From: an uncultured Flavobacteriales bacterium
Lineage (GTDB): Bacteria > Bacteroidota > Bacteroidia > Flavobacteriales > CAJXXR01
Length of the DNA: 64,000 bases
Assembly: GCA_913063375.1 (NCBI GenBank)
Contig: CAJXXR010000009.1
Coordinates: forward strand, 30,157-94,156
Direction of reading: 5' to 3'
Position numbers and translations under genes: made by a program. Shown piece by piece: positions 48,669 through 57,500 of the stretch. Position 1 is the stretch's first letter. Each line of letters opens with the position of its first letter. The notes beneath the pieces are model-generated. The model saw only the letters and a list, made by a program, of their open reading frames with translations. It was not told the origin of the DNA and made no database searches.

Positions 48669-49424
48669 ATGAAGTCCAACCTAATTCATATTGATCAAAA
48701 CTATCAGTTTTTCTTAGGTAAGTTCAACAACAATAAAAAGCATAAACATTATGCTATACAGTTGAGTATTCCGCTGCGAGGAGGTATTCATTTTCTGATC
48801 AATGATACTGAAATAAGCACGGAGCAAGCAGTATTGATAAAGCCCAATATTGAGCATAAAATTGAATCTGAATACGAGCACCTATTGATTTTGTTAAATC
48901 CAGCTTCAACGGTAGGGCATTTCTGGAATCGACTGGTGGAAGCACCATTTTCTACAATAGAATCCGAGTCCATCCAATTGATTCGAAAAGTAGGACTAGA
49001 CTATCTCTCCAATAGATGTACTGCAAAGGAGCTTATACAAAACATCAACGAAATTATTTACAGCCTCGATTGTCACTGTGAATCCTTTGTGCACTCTGGA
49101 GACATAAGAATTGATAAAGCCATCCTCTACTTGAAACAACAGTATGAGCGTGTGATTCCCTTGGAAGAAGTTGCGGCCTATTGCAACCTTTCTTCCAGTA
49201 GATTTTTACATCTGTTTAAGGAAAATACAGGAATATCCTATCGGCGGGCTCAACTCTGGTCCAAGCTTATGGCTGCGCTACCACTAATGTCAAAACAGTC
49301 GTTAACAGAAATTGCACACGAAGTAGGTTTTGCAGATAGCGCTCACTTTTCTCGTATGTTCAAAGAAAATTTTGGTTTCTCCCCCAGTGCAATTGTAAAG
49401 CTTAGCCAGTTTATTCAAGTTTAA
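48669..49424 (+). CDS. AraC family transcriptional regulator
   Basis: The 251-aa protein has an N-terminal ligand-type beta-barrel region, with HYAIQLSIPLRGGIHFLIND. It has the C-terminal pair of helix-turn-helices at about residues 155-250: EEVAAYCNLSSSRFLHLFKENTGISY is the first and LTEIAHEVGFADSAHFSRMFKENFGFSP the second, both close to the AraC consensus. The 49-base gap to the transglutaminase-like gene downstream suggests co-transcription. The effector is unknown. Confidence 0.88.
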   Translation: MKSNLIHIDQNYQFFLGKFNNNKKHKHYAIQLSIPLRGGIHFLINDTEISTEQAVLIKPNIEHKIESEYEHLLILLNPASTVGHFWNRLVEAPFSTIESESIQLIRKVGLDYLSNRCTAKELIQNINEIIYSLDCHCESFVHSGDIRIDKAILYLKQQYERVIPLEEVAAYCNLSSSRFLHLFKENTGISYRRAQLWSKLMAALPLMSKQSLTEIAHEVGFADSAHFSRMFKENFGFSPSAIVKLSQFIQV

Positions 49425-49476
49425 GATCCATTCGTTTAGGAATTTTGTTGCATACATAAGCACAAAAACGTGAACG

Positions 49477-50178
49477 ATGAAAAAGTATTTAGAATCAACC
49501 CCACTTTTAGACTTTGACCATTCTGAAATTCAAGCATTGGTGGATGCAAGAGGATGGAAACAGCTAAGTGAACAAGAGAAAGTCAGCCAGGTATACAATT
49601 TCGTACGAGATGAAATACAGTTTGGTTATAATACGCAAGACGATATTTCCGCCTCTCAGGTGCTGAAAGATGGTTTCGGGCAATGTAATACAAAGGCTAC
49701 CTTATTGATGGCTTTGATGCGGGCTGTGGGTATACCCAATAGAATACATGGATTCACCATCAACAAAGCCTTGCAAAAAGGAGCTATAACCGGAATATGG
49801 TATTCAATAGCTCCCAAAAATATACTGCACAGTTGGGTAGAAATACTGGTGAATGATACCTGGTATTTTTTGGAAGGAGTAATCCTGGACAAAAACTATT
49901 TAACCGCATTGCAAAAGAAATTTGCCGACAGCGAATCAAATTTATGTGGTTTCGGTGCCTATACCGAGGACTTCAAGAAACCAGTGGTGGATTGGGACTA
50001 CAACCATACCTTCATTCAAGAGAAAGGTATCAATCAAGATTTTGGACTGTTCAATAATCCCGACGATTTCTATGCTAAACACCAGCAGGATATTTCTCCA
50101 ATGAAAAATTGGGTGTTTCGGAATTATATGCGCCATACTATGAATAGGAATGTAGATAAAATACGGAATGGTGGATAG
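49477..50178 (+). CDS. Transglutaminase-like protein
   Basis: The 233-aa protein shows the papain-like transglutaminase core. The catalytic Cys is in DGFGQCNTKATLLMALMRAVG (about residues 68-83). The His is in NILHSWVEILV, and the acidic residue comes after it in YFLEGVILDKNYL. No signal peptide is seen, so a cytoplasmic enzyme is likely. It lies 52 bases after an AraC-type gene on the same strand. The substrate is unknown; such proteins include proteases and amidases as well as cross-linkers. Confidence 0.8.
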   Translation: MKKYLESTPLLDFDHSEIQALVDARGWKQLSEQEKVSQVYNFVRDEIQFGYNTQDDISASQVLKDGFGQCNTKATLLMALMRAVGIPNRIHGFTINKALQKGAITGIWYSIAPKNILHSWVEILVNDTWYFLEGVILDKNYLTALQKKFADSESNLCGFGAYTEDFKKPVVDWDYNHTFIQEKGINQDFGLFNNPDDFYAKHQQDISPMKNWVFRNYMRHTMNRNVDKIRNGG

Positions 50179-50202
50179 GTCTTGAGAATTGTTGAAAAAT
50201 AA

Positions 50203-50232
50203 GAAAGCCCTTTCGTTTGGAAGGACTTTTTT
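50203..50232 (+). terminator. Terminator of the AAAGCCCTTCC family after the transglutaminase gene
   Basis: AAAGCCCTTTCG with GGAAGGACTTTT, one mismatch, then T. Confidence 0.7.
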
Positions 50233-50258
50233 AGTGGTTTGAAATGAGTGTGGTTGAT

Positions 50259-50287
50259 AACCAGTTGGATAACTGGCGGCAGCGGGG
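50259..50287. repeat. Palindromic repeat, family A, copy 1
   Basis: CCAGTTGGATAACTGGCGGCAG begins with the near-palindrome CCAGTT/AACTGG and ends in a run of G. It is related to 54541, 58437 and 62614. Confidence 0.55.
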
Positions 50288-50288
50288 G

Positions 50289-50327
50289 TTGAATAACCAA
50301 TTGAATATTAAGATAATTACTGAATAA
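50289..50327 (+). pseudogene. Possible T9SS C-terminal remnant
   Basis: A short frame LNNQLNIKIITE followed by a stop resembles the last residues of a T9SS type A domain (typical end ...KLIIE). It follows repeat A directly. It is too short for certainty. Confidence 0.3.
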
Positions 50328-50342
50328 AGGTAATGATAGGAT

Positions 50343-50397
50343 GGTTTTTATTATTTTACACTTTTGTTACCTTATTAGAGATTTACCAAAATAGAAT
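50343..50397 (+). promoter_or_regulatory. Conserved leader shared with the gene at 63968
   Basis: The run from tttttattattttacac to the start codon aligns closely with 63912-63967. Shared blocks are tttttattattttacac (identical), agatttacc/aaatttatc and aatagaa before ATG. It is probably a promoter and leader copied with its gene. Confidence 0.55.
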
Positions 50398-50562
50398 ATG
50401 AAAAATATATTATACCTACTGATATGTATCTCCGTTACTGTATTTGCTCAATCTGAGGAAGCTGTTGAGTATAAAGGAAATAAATTTTTTGTAGGCTCCT
50501 TTGGTGATAGTGGGGGAATTATTAACGAACAATATGATTACCGAATTCAGTTACTAGTCTAA
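50398..50562 (+). CDS. Short secreted-protein ORF, probably truncated
   Basis: ATG 50398 to TAA 50562 gives 54 aa starting with a clear signal peptide, MKNILYLLICISVTVFAQ, then SEEAVEYKGNKFF, and ends soon after. The signal peptide resembles that of the DUF285 protein at 46135. The leader is conserved with the gene starting at 63968. A full-length homolog was probably lost after the first exported residues, so this is either a small secreted protein or the truncated front of one. Confidence 0.55.
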   Translation: MKNILYLLICISVTVFAQSEEAVEYKGNKFFVGSFGDSGGIINEQYDYRIQLLV

Positions 50563-50769
50563 ATAGCTTATTTTCGTTATTGAATCCAATATGGTATTAA
50601 TTTACTTTTAAATTTATCGAAAATATTCAAAAGTCCCCAAACAGAATTCCATTCGAAATACAAAAACCTATTCAAAAAGACAATTTTGGTTTGATTCAAA
50701 CTGCTGATAAATAATGCTGTTACCAACTTGCATTTAATCATGTATTACAACCATTTAGTTAAATTAATT

Positions 50770-51474
50770 ATGAAAAATCAAGAAATGATTACTAGTGAAA
50801 CTCTAGTTAACAAGGAATTTATTACTCAAGGAGTAATGAATTGGAATAGTTACAGAACAGATGCTGACAGCATGAAAACTATTTTTAAATTAGGAGGTAA
50901 GTTTTCATTTCAAATTTCTAACGAGATGAAAGAAGGCTCTTCACATATCCATGCTTATGCATGTGTCTCAGCAGATAAAGGTTCATTTTATTTTATACTG
51001 GTACCTTCTAAAGAGGATAGTCCTAGCAACTACCATAATCTTCCAGCTACTTCAGCGAATTATATATATGCCGAAGTAGGAGCGGGTACTTTACCAGATC
51101 ACATAAGTGGCCTAATCTCAAGGAATACAGCTGTAGATCGAACTAAAAGGTGGAGTAAATTAACAGATAGGGAAGATTGGATTGATGCGAATACTACGAA
51201 TGCTGGGAATACTGGAATTACGGAAAAAGGTGTCTTTCAGGCATTTGTTATTCCTGTCTCAGATCTTTCGGTAGATATAGAACATAATTGTTTTCTGGCT
51301 CTAAAGGAAGATCAAAGTGAACTGACGGGGACTTATGCTGCAGATTTAATAATTGACAATGCACAAGGAGGTCTACATTGTTACGATATGGTATGTTCAA
51401 TCCCTCCATTTGGTCAACATGCTTATACAGTAGAACATAAGTTTGGCATATTGCATGCAATTGGAATAAATTGA
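50770..51474 (+). CDS. Unknown protein heading a two-component operon
   Basis: The start chosen is ATG 50770 (MKNQEMITSETLVNK), giving 235 aa. I do not recognise a family. The protein has no signal peptide and no membrane helix. It is beta-rich (GKFSFQISNEM, GSFYFILVPSKED, GVFQAFVIPVSD) and includes GLISRNTAVDRTKRWSK. The stop codon overlaps the start of the 7-helix protein (TTGA), so it is translated with the sensor genes. A binding or effector role in the same system is inferred from the operon. Confidence 0.6.
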   Translation: MKNQEMITSETLVNKEFITQGVMNWNSYRTDADSMKTIFKLGGKFSFQISNEMKEGSSHIHAYACVSADKGSFYFILVPSKEDSPSNYHNLPATSANYIYAEVGAGTLPDHISGLISRNTAVDRTKRWSKLTDREDWIDANTTNAGNTGITEKGVFQAFVIPVSDLSVDIEHNCFLALKEDQSELTGTYAADLIIDNAQGGLHCYDMVCSIPPFGQHAYTVEHKFGILHAIGIN

Positions 51475-52133
51475 ATCTAATCAACTATATATATATATTA
51501 ACCTATGTCTCTCCATTGATACTCACTTTGGGTATCATGGTAGGGGCTTATTATTATTCATCACTGAATAGTATCAGCCGACTGTTGTTATTTTACCTGC
51601 TAGCCAGTTTTATCTTTGATATCCTTTCTCGTGTTATCGGAATGGTAAATGGAAATAATTTGATTTTGTGGCCTCTATTGGGATTGTTGGAGCTGGCTGT
51701 TTTTTCTAAATTGTATCTCAAGTTCATAAAAAAAAGGAAAGGTATATGGACTTTAGTACTGATGGGAATTGTTTATATGTTACTTGAAATAGTATATATT
51801 GATTCAGGGAATGAAACAGCCTTTCAACCCTATTCAAAAATAGTGGCTTCCTTTCTGGTTGTTTTGATGGTATTGGTTTATTTTTTTCAAAATATAGATA
51901 GTGAGGTTAAAATTTCCAGAAACAAGTTATATCTAAACTTTACAATCTTAGTTTTTTTTGCATTCAATCTTGTTTTACTTTTGCCCTTGAATTTTTTGAT
52001 AAATGAGGGGTCAGATTTATCTTTTTCTGTCTTGTTGGTATACTTAATTGTAAACCTTTTATTTTATTCTTATCTAATCTATTTTATATGGAAGAATGGC
52101 AAAAACCCGAAACCATTACTTTATGGATTGTAA
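51471..52133 (+). CDS. Seven-helix membrane protein linked to a histidine kinase
   Basis: The 220-aa protein is almost all membrane. About seven helices are visible, among them PLILTLGIMVGAYYY, LLLFYLLASFIFDIL, VASFLVVLMVLVYFF and VLLVYLIVNLLFYSYL. The start codon is TTG, overlapping the stop of the upstream gene as TTGA. The 3' end overlaps the kinase gene by 46 bases. Such a helical protein next to a short kinase with one membrane helix may be a ligand or stress sensor for it. I do not recognise a named family. Confidence 0.7.
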   Translation: MNLINYIYILTYVSPLILTLGIMVGAYYYSSLNSISRLLLFYLLASFIFDILSRVIGMVNGNNLILWPLLGLLELAVFSKLYLKFIKKRKGIWTLVLMGIVYMLLEIVYIDSGNETAFQPYSKIVASFLVVLMVLVYFFQNIDSEVKISRNKLYLNFTILVFFAFNLVLLLPLNFLINEGSDLSFSVLLVYLIVNLLFYSYLIYFIWKNGKNPKPLLYGL

Positions 52134-52858
52134 TAATCGGATCTTTTTTAATCTTGTTATTAGGATTCATAATGCTATTGGTTCGCACCATATTCAAAAA
52201 AATAGTCAGAACCAAAATGGCTGAATCAAAAGCTCAATTGGAGCATCAGGAAAAATTGCTGGATACCACGATTAAAACACAGGAAATAGAGCGGAAAAGG
52301 ATAGCGGCAGATTTACACGATGCCCTGATAGGCAAGCTTACGGTGCTTAAATTGAAAAACCAAATGAACTATCAAGAAAAGGATTCGGTTTATTTAATAG
52401 ATGACTGTATTGCCACCGCAAGGCGTATATCGCATGATCTTAGTCCCCCTCTGCTGGAATACACTCCACTTTCTGAACTTTTACAGGAGATTCTTCAACC
52501 CTGGGAGAACAGTTTGCAGATAGTATGTAGGTATGATATTCGAACGAACTATAATCATACTGATGATTTCAAAATTCAGCTTACACGAATCATTCAGGAA
52601 TTGATAACGAATGTTTCAAAACATGCAAAAGCTACCCAGATATCGGTTCATTTTCGACAAAGTCAAAAGGGGCAGACTTTACTGTTAAAGGACAATGGCC
52701 AAGGTTTTGATATGGATAAATATGCAAAAGGACTGGGATTAAATAATATAGAAACCAGAGTAAAATACTTGCAAGGAACGTACCATATGAAATCCATAAT
52801 TGGAAAGGGAACTTCCGCTTTATTTCTTTTTAAATCATCAAATAACAACCTGTTATGA
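52088..52858 (+). CDS. Sensor histidine kinase, HisKA_3 (NarX/DesK-type)
   Basis: The 256-aa protein has one membrane helix (about 12-32), then a coiled region and the H-box IERKRIAADLHDALIGKL with the phosphorylated His at H77. It then has the ATP-binding domain with QELITNVSKHAKATQI (N-box), DNGQGFD and GLGLNNIETRVKYL. The sensory input must come from the membrane part or from the preceding 7-helix protein. The stop overlaps the response regulator start (ATGA). Confidence 0.9.
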   Translation: MEEWQKPETITLWIVIIGSFLILLLGFIMLLVRTIFKKIVRTKMAESKAQLEHQEKLLDTTIKTQEIERKRIAADLHDALIGKLTVLKLKNQMNYQEKDSVYLIDDCIATARRISHDLSPPLLEYTPLSELLQEILQPWENSLQIVCRYDIRTNYNHTDDFKIQLTRIIQELITNVSKHAKATQISVHFRQSQKGQTLLLKDNGQGFDMDKYAKGLGLNNIETRVKYLQGTYHMKSIIGKGTSALFLFKSSNNNLL

Positions 52859-53529
52859 ATGAAATATCAGTAGCCATCGTAGATGACGATGCACTTATCG
52901 TATCGTTATTAAATGATTTTTTACAAAAACAAGAAGGCATACGTATATGTAGCACTTCCGGAAGTGGGGAAGAATTTCTGGAAATGCTCGAGGATAAAAA
53001 GCAAGTTCCGGATGTGCTTATTCTGGACCTTAAAATGAAAAAGACAAGTGGTATAGAAGTTACTGCACATTTAAAATCAGCATATCCTGAAATTAGAACA
53101 ATAGTTATGTCTTCACATTATAAAAGGTCTTTTATGGGTTTTATGTTAAAAACTGGGGTTGCAGCATTTGTACCTAAAGGGATTTCTCCTCAACAGCTCA
53201 TTGAAATAGTCAATGAGGTATACCAAAAGGGATTTTTCTTTTTATCGGATCAACTGGAGATCATAAGAGAGCAAGTATCCTCTAAAGCTCCGGCTCCCAA
53301 ATTAATTGAAAATAATAGTTTATCAGAAAGAGAAATTGAAATACTGAAGTTGATCTGCTACCAAAAAACTGCCAAAGAAATTGGAGAACAATTATTTATT
53401 GCACCGCGAACAGTAGAAGGCCATAAAAACAACCTCTTTATTAAAACAGGAGCTAAAAACATTGCCGGTCTGGTTATTTTTGCCGTTCAAAATAATTTTA
53501 TAGAAACGGCTGATATTCCATTGATATAG
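52855..53529 (+). CDS. LuxR/NarL-type response regulator
   Basis: The 224-aa protein has a receiver domain with the acidic pocket VDDDALIV (D10-D12), the phosphorylated D58 in LILDLKMKKTSG, and VPKGISP for the conserved Lys. The C-terminal HTH is SEREIEILKLICYQKTAKEIGEQLFIAPRTVEGHKNNL in shape, of the NarL/LuxR class. It overlaps the kinase gene by 4 bases. A likely target is the convergent PixA-type gene or its own operon. Confidence 0.9.
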   Translation: MNEISVAIVDDDALIVSLLNDFLQKQEGIRICSTSGSGEEFLEMLEDKKQVPDVLILDLKMKKTSGIEVTAHLKSAYPEIRTIVMSSHYKRSFMGFMLKTGVAAFVPKGISPQQLIEIVNEVYQKGFFFLSDQLEIIREQVSSKAPAPKLIENNSLSEREIEILKLICYQKTAKEIGEQLFIAPRTVEGHKNNLFIKTGAKNIAGLVIFAVQNNFIETADIPLI

Positions 53530-53580
53530 ATTTATCCTATATGATTCACAGGCGAATTTAATTTGAAGTATTAACCATAT

Positions 53581-53617
53581 AAAAAAGGACCTAAACACCT
53601 GTTTAAATCCTTTTTTT
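53581..53617 (+). terminator. Terminator after the response regulator
   Basis: AAGGA...TCCTT (53585-53611) with inner stem TAAAC/GTTTA, then a T run. Also usable for the convergent gene. Confidence 0.75.
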
Positions 53618-53648
53618 ATTTTTGATAGTAGATTACGTATTCAATAAT

Positions 53649-54218
53649 TTATACAGTCTCCGCCATGGATGTAACCGGGGCTTTTTTCACATTAATGTAT
53701 GGATCCCAGGTATAGTAACCTACTACCTCTCCTGTAGCATTATCTACTACTTGAAATGCCCAATCATATTGAATATTTCCAGTTGCTACAATGGAGCTGT
53801 TCCAAGAGGAACACATATATGCAGCGGCAACAGGAGTTGTAATAGAAGTTAAACTATTGTAGTATGAAATAGCTGGAGCTGAATTTAATACTGGGGTAGT
53901 TAAAACTGTACCCTCGCCTCCACTTTTAAAATTATAAAGTATACAGCTGAATGATTTACTGTCTTCGCCAGGAGTTAAGCCTGTTGATGGGTCAGTAATT
54001 GTCCAACGTACAGTATCCCCTACGTTTGCATTAATCATTAACTCCGATTTCCCTTGGTTGTTACATGCGTATTGCCCATCACAAATCATAAATACAAAGG
54101 TATCAGTGCTTGCATCGACAGCAGCTAAATTGATTGGTGTGCTAAGAGTTCCAGTATCCTTGGCTCTTTTCATTAAACCATTCGTGTCAATTACACATAA
54201 GATATCTATTGTTGCCAT
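53649..54218 (-). CDS. PixA/AidA family inclusion-body-like protein
   Basis: The 189-aa protein matches this family in pattern. The N-terminal strand is IDILCVIDTNGLMK and the middle is FVFMICDGQYACNNQGKSEL, followed by MINANVGDTVRWTI, the G-D motif. The C-terminus is VVGYYTWDPYINVK, the WDP block. PixA is a methionine-rich inclusion-body protein of Xenorhabdus and AidA is a quorum-sensing-controlled protein of Ralstonia. No signal peptide is present. It faces the response regulator of the operon at 50770-53529. Confidence 0.8.
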   Translation of the reverse strand: MATIDILCVIDTNGLMKRAKDTGTLSTPINLAAVDASTDTFVFMICDGQYACNNQGKSELMINANVGDTVRWTITDPSTGLTPGEDSKSFSCILYNFKSGGEGTVLTTPVLNSAPAISYYNSLTSITTPVAAAYMCSSWNSSIVATGNIQYDWAFQVVDNATGEVVGYYTWDPYINVKKAPVTSMAETV

Positions 54219-54540
54219 AGTATATTTTTAAATAGTTCCTACTCTCTTTATACAGGCTTTTCGGATTTCGCCTTTATAATCAAAAAAAGATAGTAGCTAC
54301 TCCATCGATTATTTTCCTTTTGATTACAGTACAAATGTCTATGATTAAGCTTGTTTATTGTAGGAGAGAAATATCCGTTTCATTTAATCAGGTAGAATTA
54401 CCTGCTTGAAATACTGGTTATTCTTTTTGGGAGAATACAAGGTAGAGGACTCTTGGTGCTGAAATTATAAAAGCCCTTCCAAAACGGAAGGGCTTTTATT
54501 GTGGTCTGAAATGTGTGTGCTTGATTGTTTTGATGTCTGT
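54219..54540. other. Long upstream region of the PixA-type gene with an inverted repeat
   Basis: Bases 54389-54404 are CAGGTAgaatTACCTG, a perfect 6+6 inverted repeat with a 4-base spacer. It could bind the LuxR-type regulator, whose family often uses such sites. A shorter palindrome AGTAGCTACT lies nearer the start (about 54290-54299). Bases 54469-54497 form an AAAAGCCCTTCC/GGAAGGGCTTTT hairpin with a weak T run. I see no gene. Confidence 0.5.
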
Positions 54541-54571
54541 ACCACCAGTTGAGAAACTGGCGTCAGCGGGG
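54541..54571. repeat. Palindromic repeat, family A, copy 2
   Basis: ACCACCAGTTGAGAAACTGG, then CGTCAGCGGGG. The CCAGTT/AACTGG palindrome is intact. It lies 15 bases after the stop of the FG-GAP gene. Confidence 0.6.
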
Positions 54572-54585
54572 AAATAATAATTTTA

Positions 54586-57500
54586 TCAAGTCTTGAATAC
54601 CTTAAAGACAAATTTCTCTCCCTTAGAATCCCATATATGAAGAAAGTATCCCCCTTGTACACCCGGAAGTTTAATTTTATGATCCTTTTTCGAACCGAAT
54701 ATATATTTGCTCAATAATTGACCACTAATATCTCTAATCTCTACATTCGTTTTCTCCCATTGTTGAGGAACTGAAATATTAATCTCTGAATGAGTTGGAT
54801 TTGGAAAAACGGAGATAGGGTTCATTTCATTATAAGAATGGGTTCCAAGACCCTGGATCTGGAAATTAATCGTTGTATCAATTGAGCAAAGATCATTTTC
54901 CAGCCTTACTTTAAGCGCTCCTAGTCCGTTCTCCACAAGGTTAAAGCTAAAGTTAGACATAAACGTACCTAAAGTGTCCTCATTCCAGATCCATAATGCA
55001 TCATTCAGATATGAATTATCAAATTCAACGGATAGAGTACTATCATTCTGACCAAGTTCTATTGAAGAAGCAATTGTCTGACAAGAGAAAACCGTATTTA
55101 AAGTTGTATTGGTTTCAATTGGACTATTTTCATCAAAATAAATAAAAGCCTTGTTTTCGATGATTTCACTTACGCCCAATCCATCGAGTAAGCGAATCTT
55201 ATATTTAATATAGCCATGTGATTCTTCCTCATTAGTGATAGTATCCGTTAGATTAATATTTTCAAATCTAAAACTAACTGCTTGTGATGATTGATCTATA
55301 AAGACAGTTACTGGATGAGAGTTGGTGACCAAATTAAACGAACTTATATCTAAATTTAAATCTAGCGTATCCCTCACTTCAACCAAAAAGGCAGTATCAT
55401 TTCCAGTGTTCTGAAACCGAATGAGATATTCCAATTCACCGTTGGATAATGTATATCCTGCATCTCCATAATCTGGACTAACCTGTTTGTCATTAGGATC
55501 AAAACTACATCGAACTATTTCGTCAAAATAGGAGGAATCAACTAAAGTGAACAAGCTTGTATCTACATGGGCTTCCAATTCATATAATAATGTATCAATA
55601 GTCCCAGGTAAATGTACCTTGATCTCCAGAGGAATTGTTTCCGTTGTGGCAATATCACTGAATCCATAAATAAGACTCTGACCTGAAATTATCGTCGGTA
55701 ACGGTTCTGAGGTAATAAAGCTAGCAGAATCATCCAAAACGTATTCAATATATCCTGAATCTATAAACGATCCAAAATTCTGAATATTTATATAGTGTGA
55801 AATAGTATCATTACAACGGGGCCAAGCCCCCGTAATATCCGTATTTAATAATAATTCATGACGATTATGGTATCCTATAGGGATAATACTATCTATCACC
55901 TGCATCAAGTCAATATCAATATTGCGGTACAGTGAATCTGAAGGTTCCCAAAAATTGGTATCCACATTTAATGAGATAGTAAAGCTACCGGTAACATCAA
56001 GGTACAAATCCGTAGTGCTGGAGCTAACATACTGCATGAAATTATTAGGTTGAATCTCTACAATCCCTATATTAGATACAATATCTACTGAATCAATGTT
56101 TCCATTTCCATTTTCATCAAAAAATGGCTGGATGGAAAGGTGCAGGTAATCATTCAATTCAAGGTTATCCAGCCAAGCTATAAAATTACCCCAACCAGAA
56201 GTGCCCCCGTTTACAACATCGATGTCTCCATCCATGTCAATATCAGCAAATAGCATTTTCTTACCATATAGTATATTTTCAGTAGGTAACAAATAGAGTC
56301 CGCCATATTGCAAATATATTCTGGTATACCATCCACTTGATAAAATCAAATCCTGAGTTCCATCATTATTAAAATCAAATAGCTTAATAGAAGTAGCATC
56401 AAAATTATCATTAATCAAAACCGAAGCCGTAAAATTTGCGGAACCATCATTCAGATACAATCTTATTTCATCAGTTGTATGTGAAGCTGAAATCAGATCA
56501 ATGTCACCATCCGAATCATAATCAACTGACAAAAGCGCGATACTTTTAATACTTTGGGTTGTTTCAATATAATGAGATGCAAAATTCTGATTACCATCAT
56601 TTTCCATCCACCTTACACCATAGTTCCAATCATATCCGTAAACAAAATCCATATCGCCATCCTGATCCAAATCTACACATGATACATTTTCAGGATTAAA
56701 GGATGTGAGAATATTAGTATCTGTAAAATTTTGAAAACCATCGTTTTGCAACCAAACCATTCTATTCAGTTGATCATTAAATAACATAAAATCTTGATCA
56801 CCATCCATATCAAAATCCACCATTTCAACATAATTTATTGTATTTGACCCGGATGATATTTCCATTGCTGTAAATTGCTGTGTTCCATCATTTTTATACC
56901 AGTATACTTCACCTGGAACACTATTGGTATTACCCACGTACATTCCAATGGAAGCCATTGATATATCAAGAAATCCATCGCCATCAATATCCACTACATC
57001 AAAATAAATATAATTCTCATGATCAATTACCTGAAGATCACGATGAACAAATCTGTCTTCACCAATATTCTCATGAATCTGCATTCTATTTTTATAATAA
57101 GGTGAACCAAAAATTGAAAATTTTGACAAGGTAATTATGTCCAAATCCCCATCCATATCAATATCGGCAGACTGCTTCATTGGTGAATGAGAAAGTTCTA
57201 CGCCAGTGACATTATATTGTAAAAAATTGCCTGCATTATTAGAAAAAATATTTATTTCAGAAGCATAACCAGCCAACATTGTAGGCTTCTGAGAAGAAAT
57301 AATATCAAGGTAGCCATCATCATTGATGTCTACAGTAAGAATCCCGAGAGCACCATACACGTATTCTGATAATGTATCTGCAGTAAAATTATCAAGTCCA
57401 TCATTTTCAAACCAGGAAACTGTATGGTCGAACTGAGAAGATACCATAAAGTCAAGGTCTCCATCATTATCCATATCCTTCATATCGAATCCAGTTGGTT

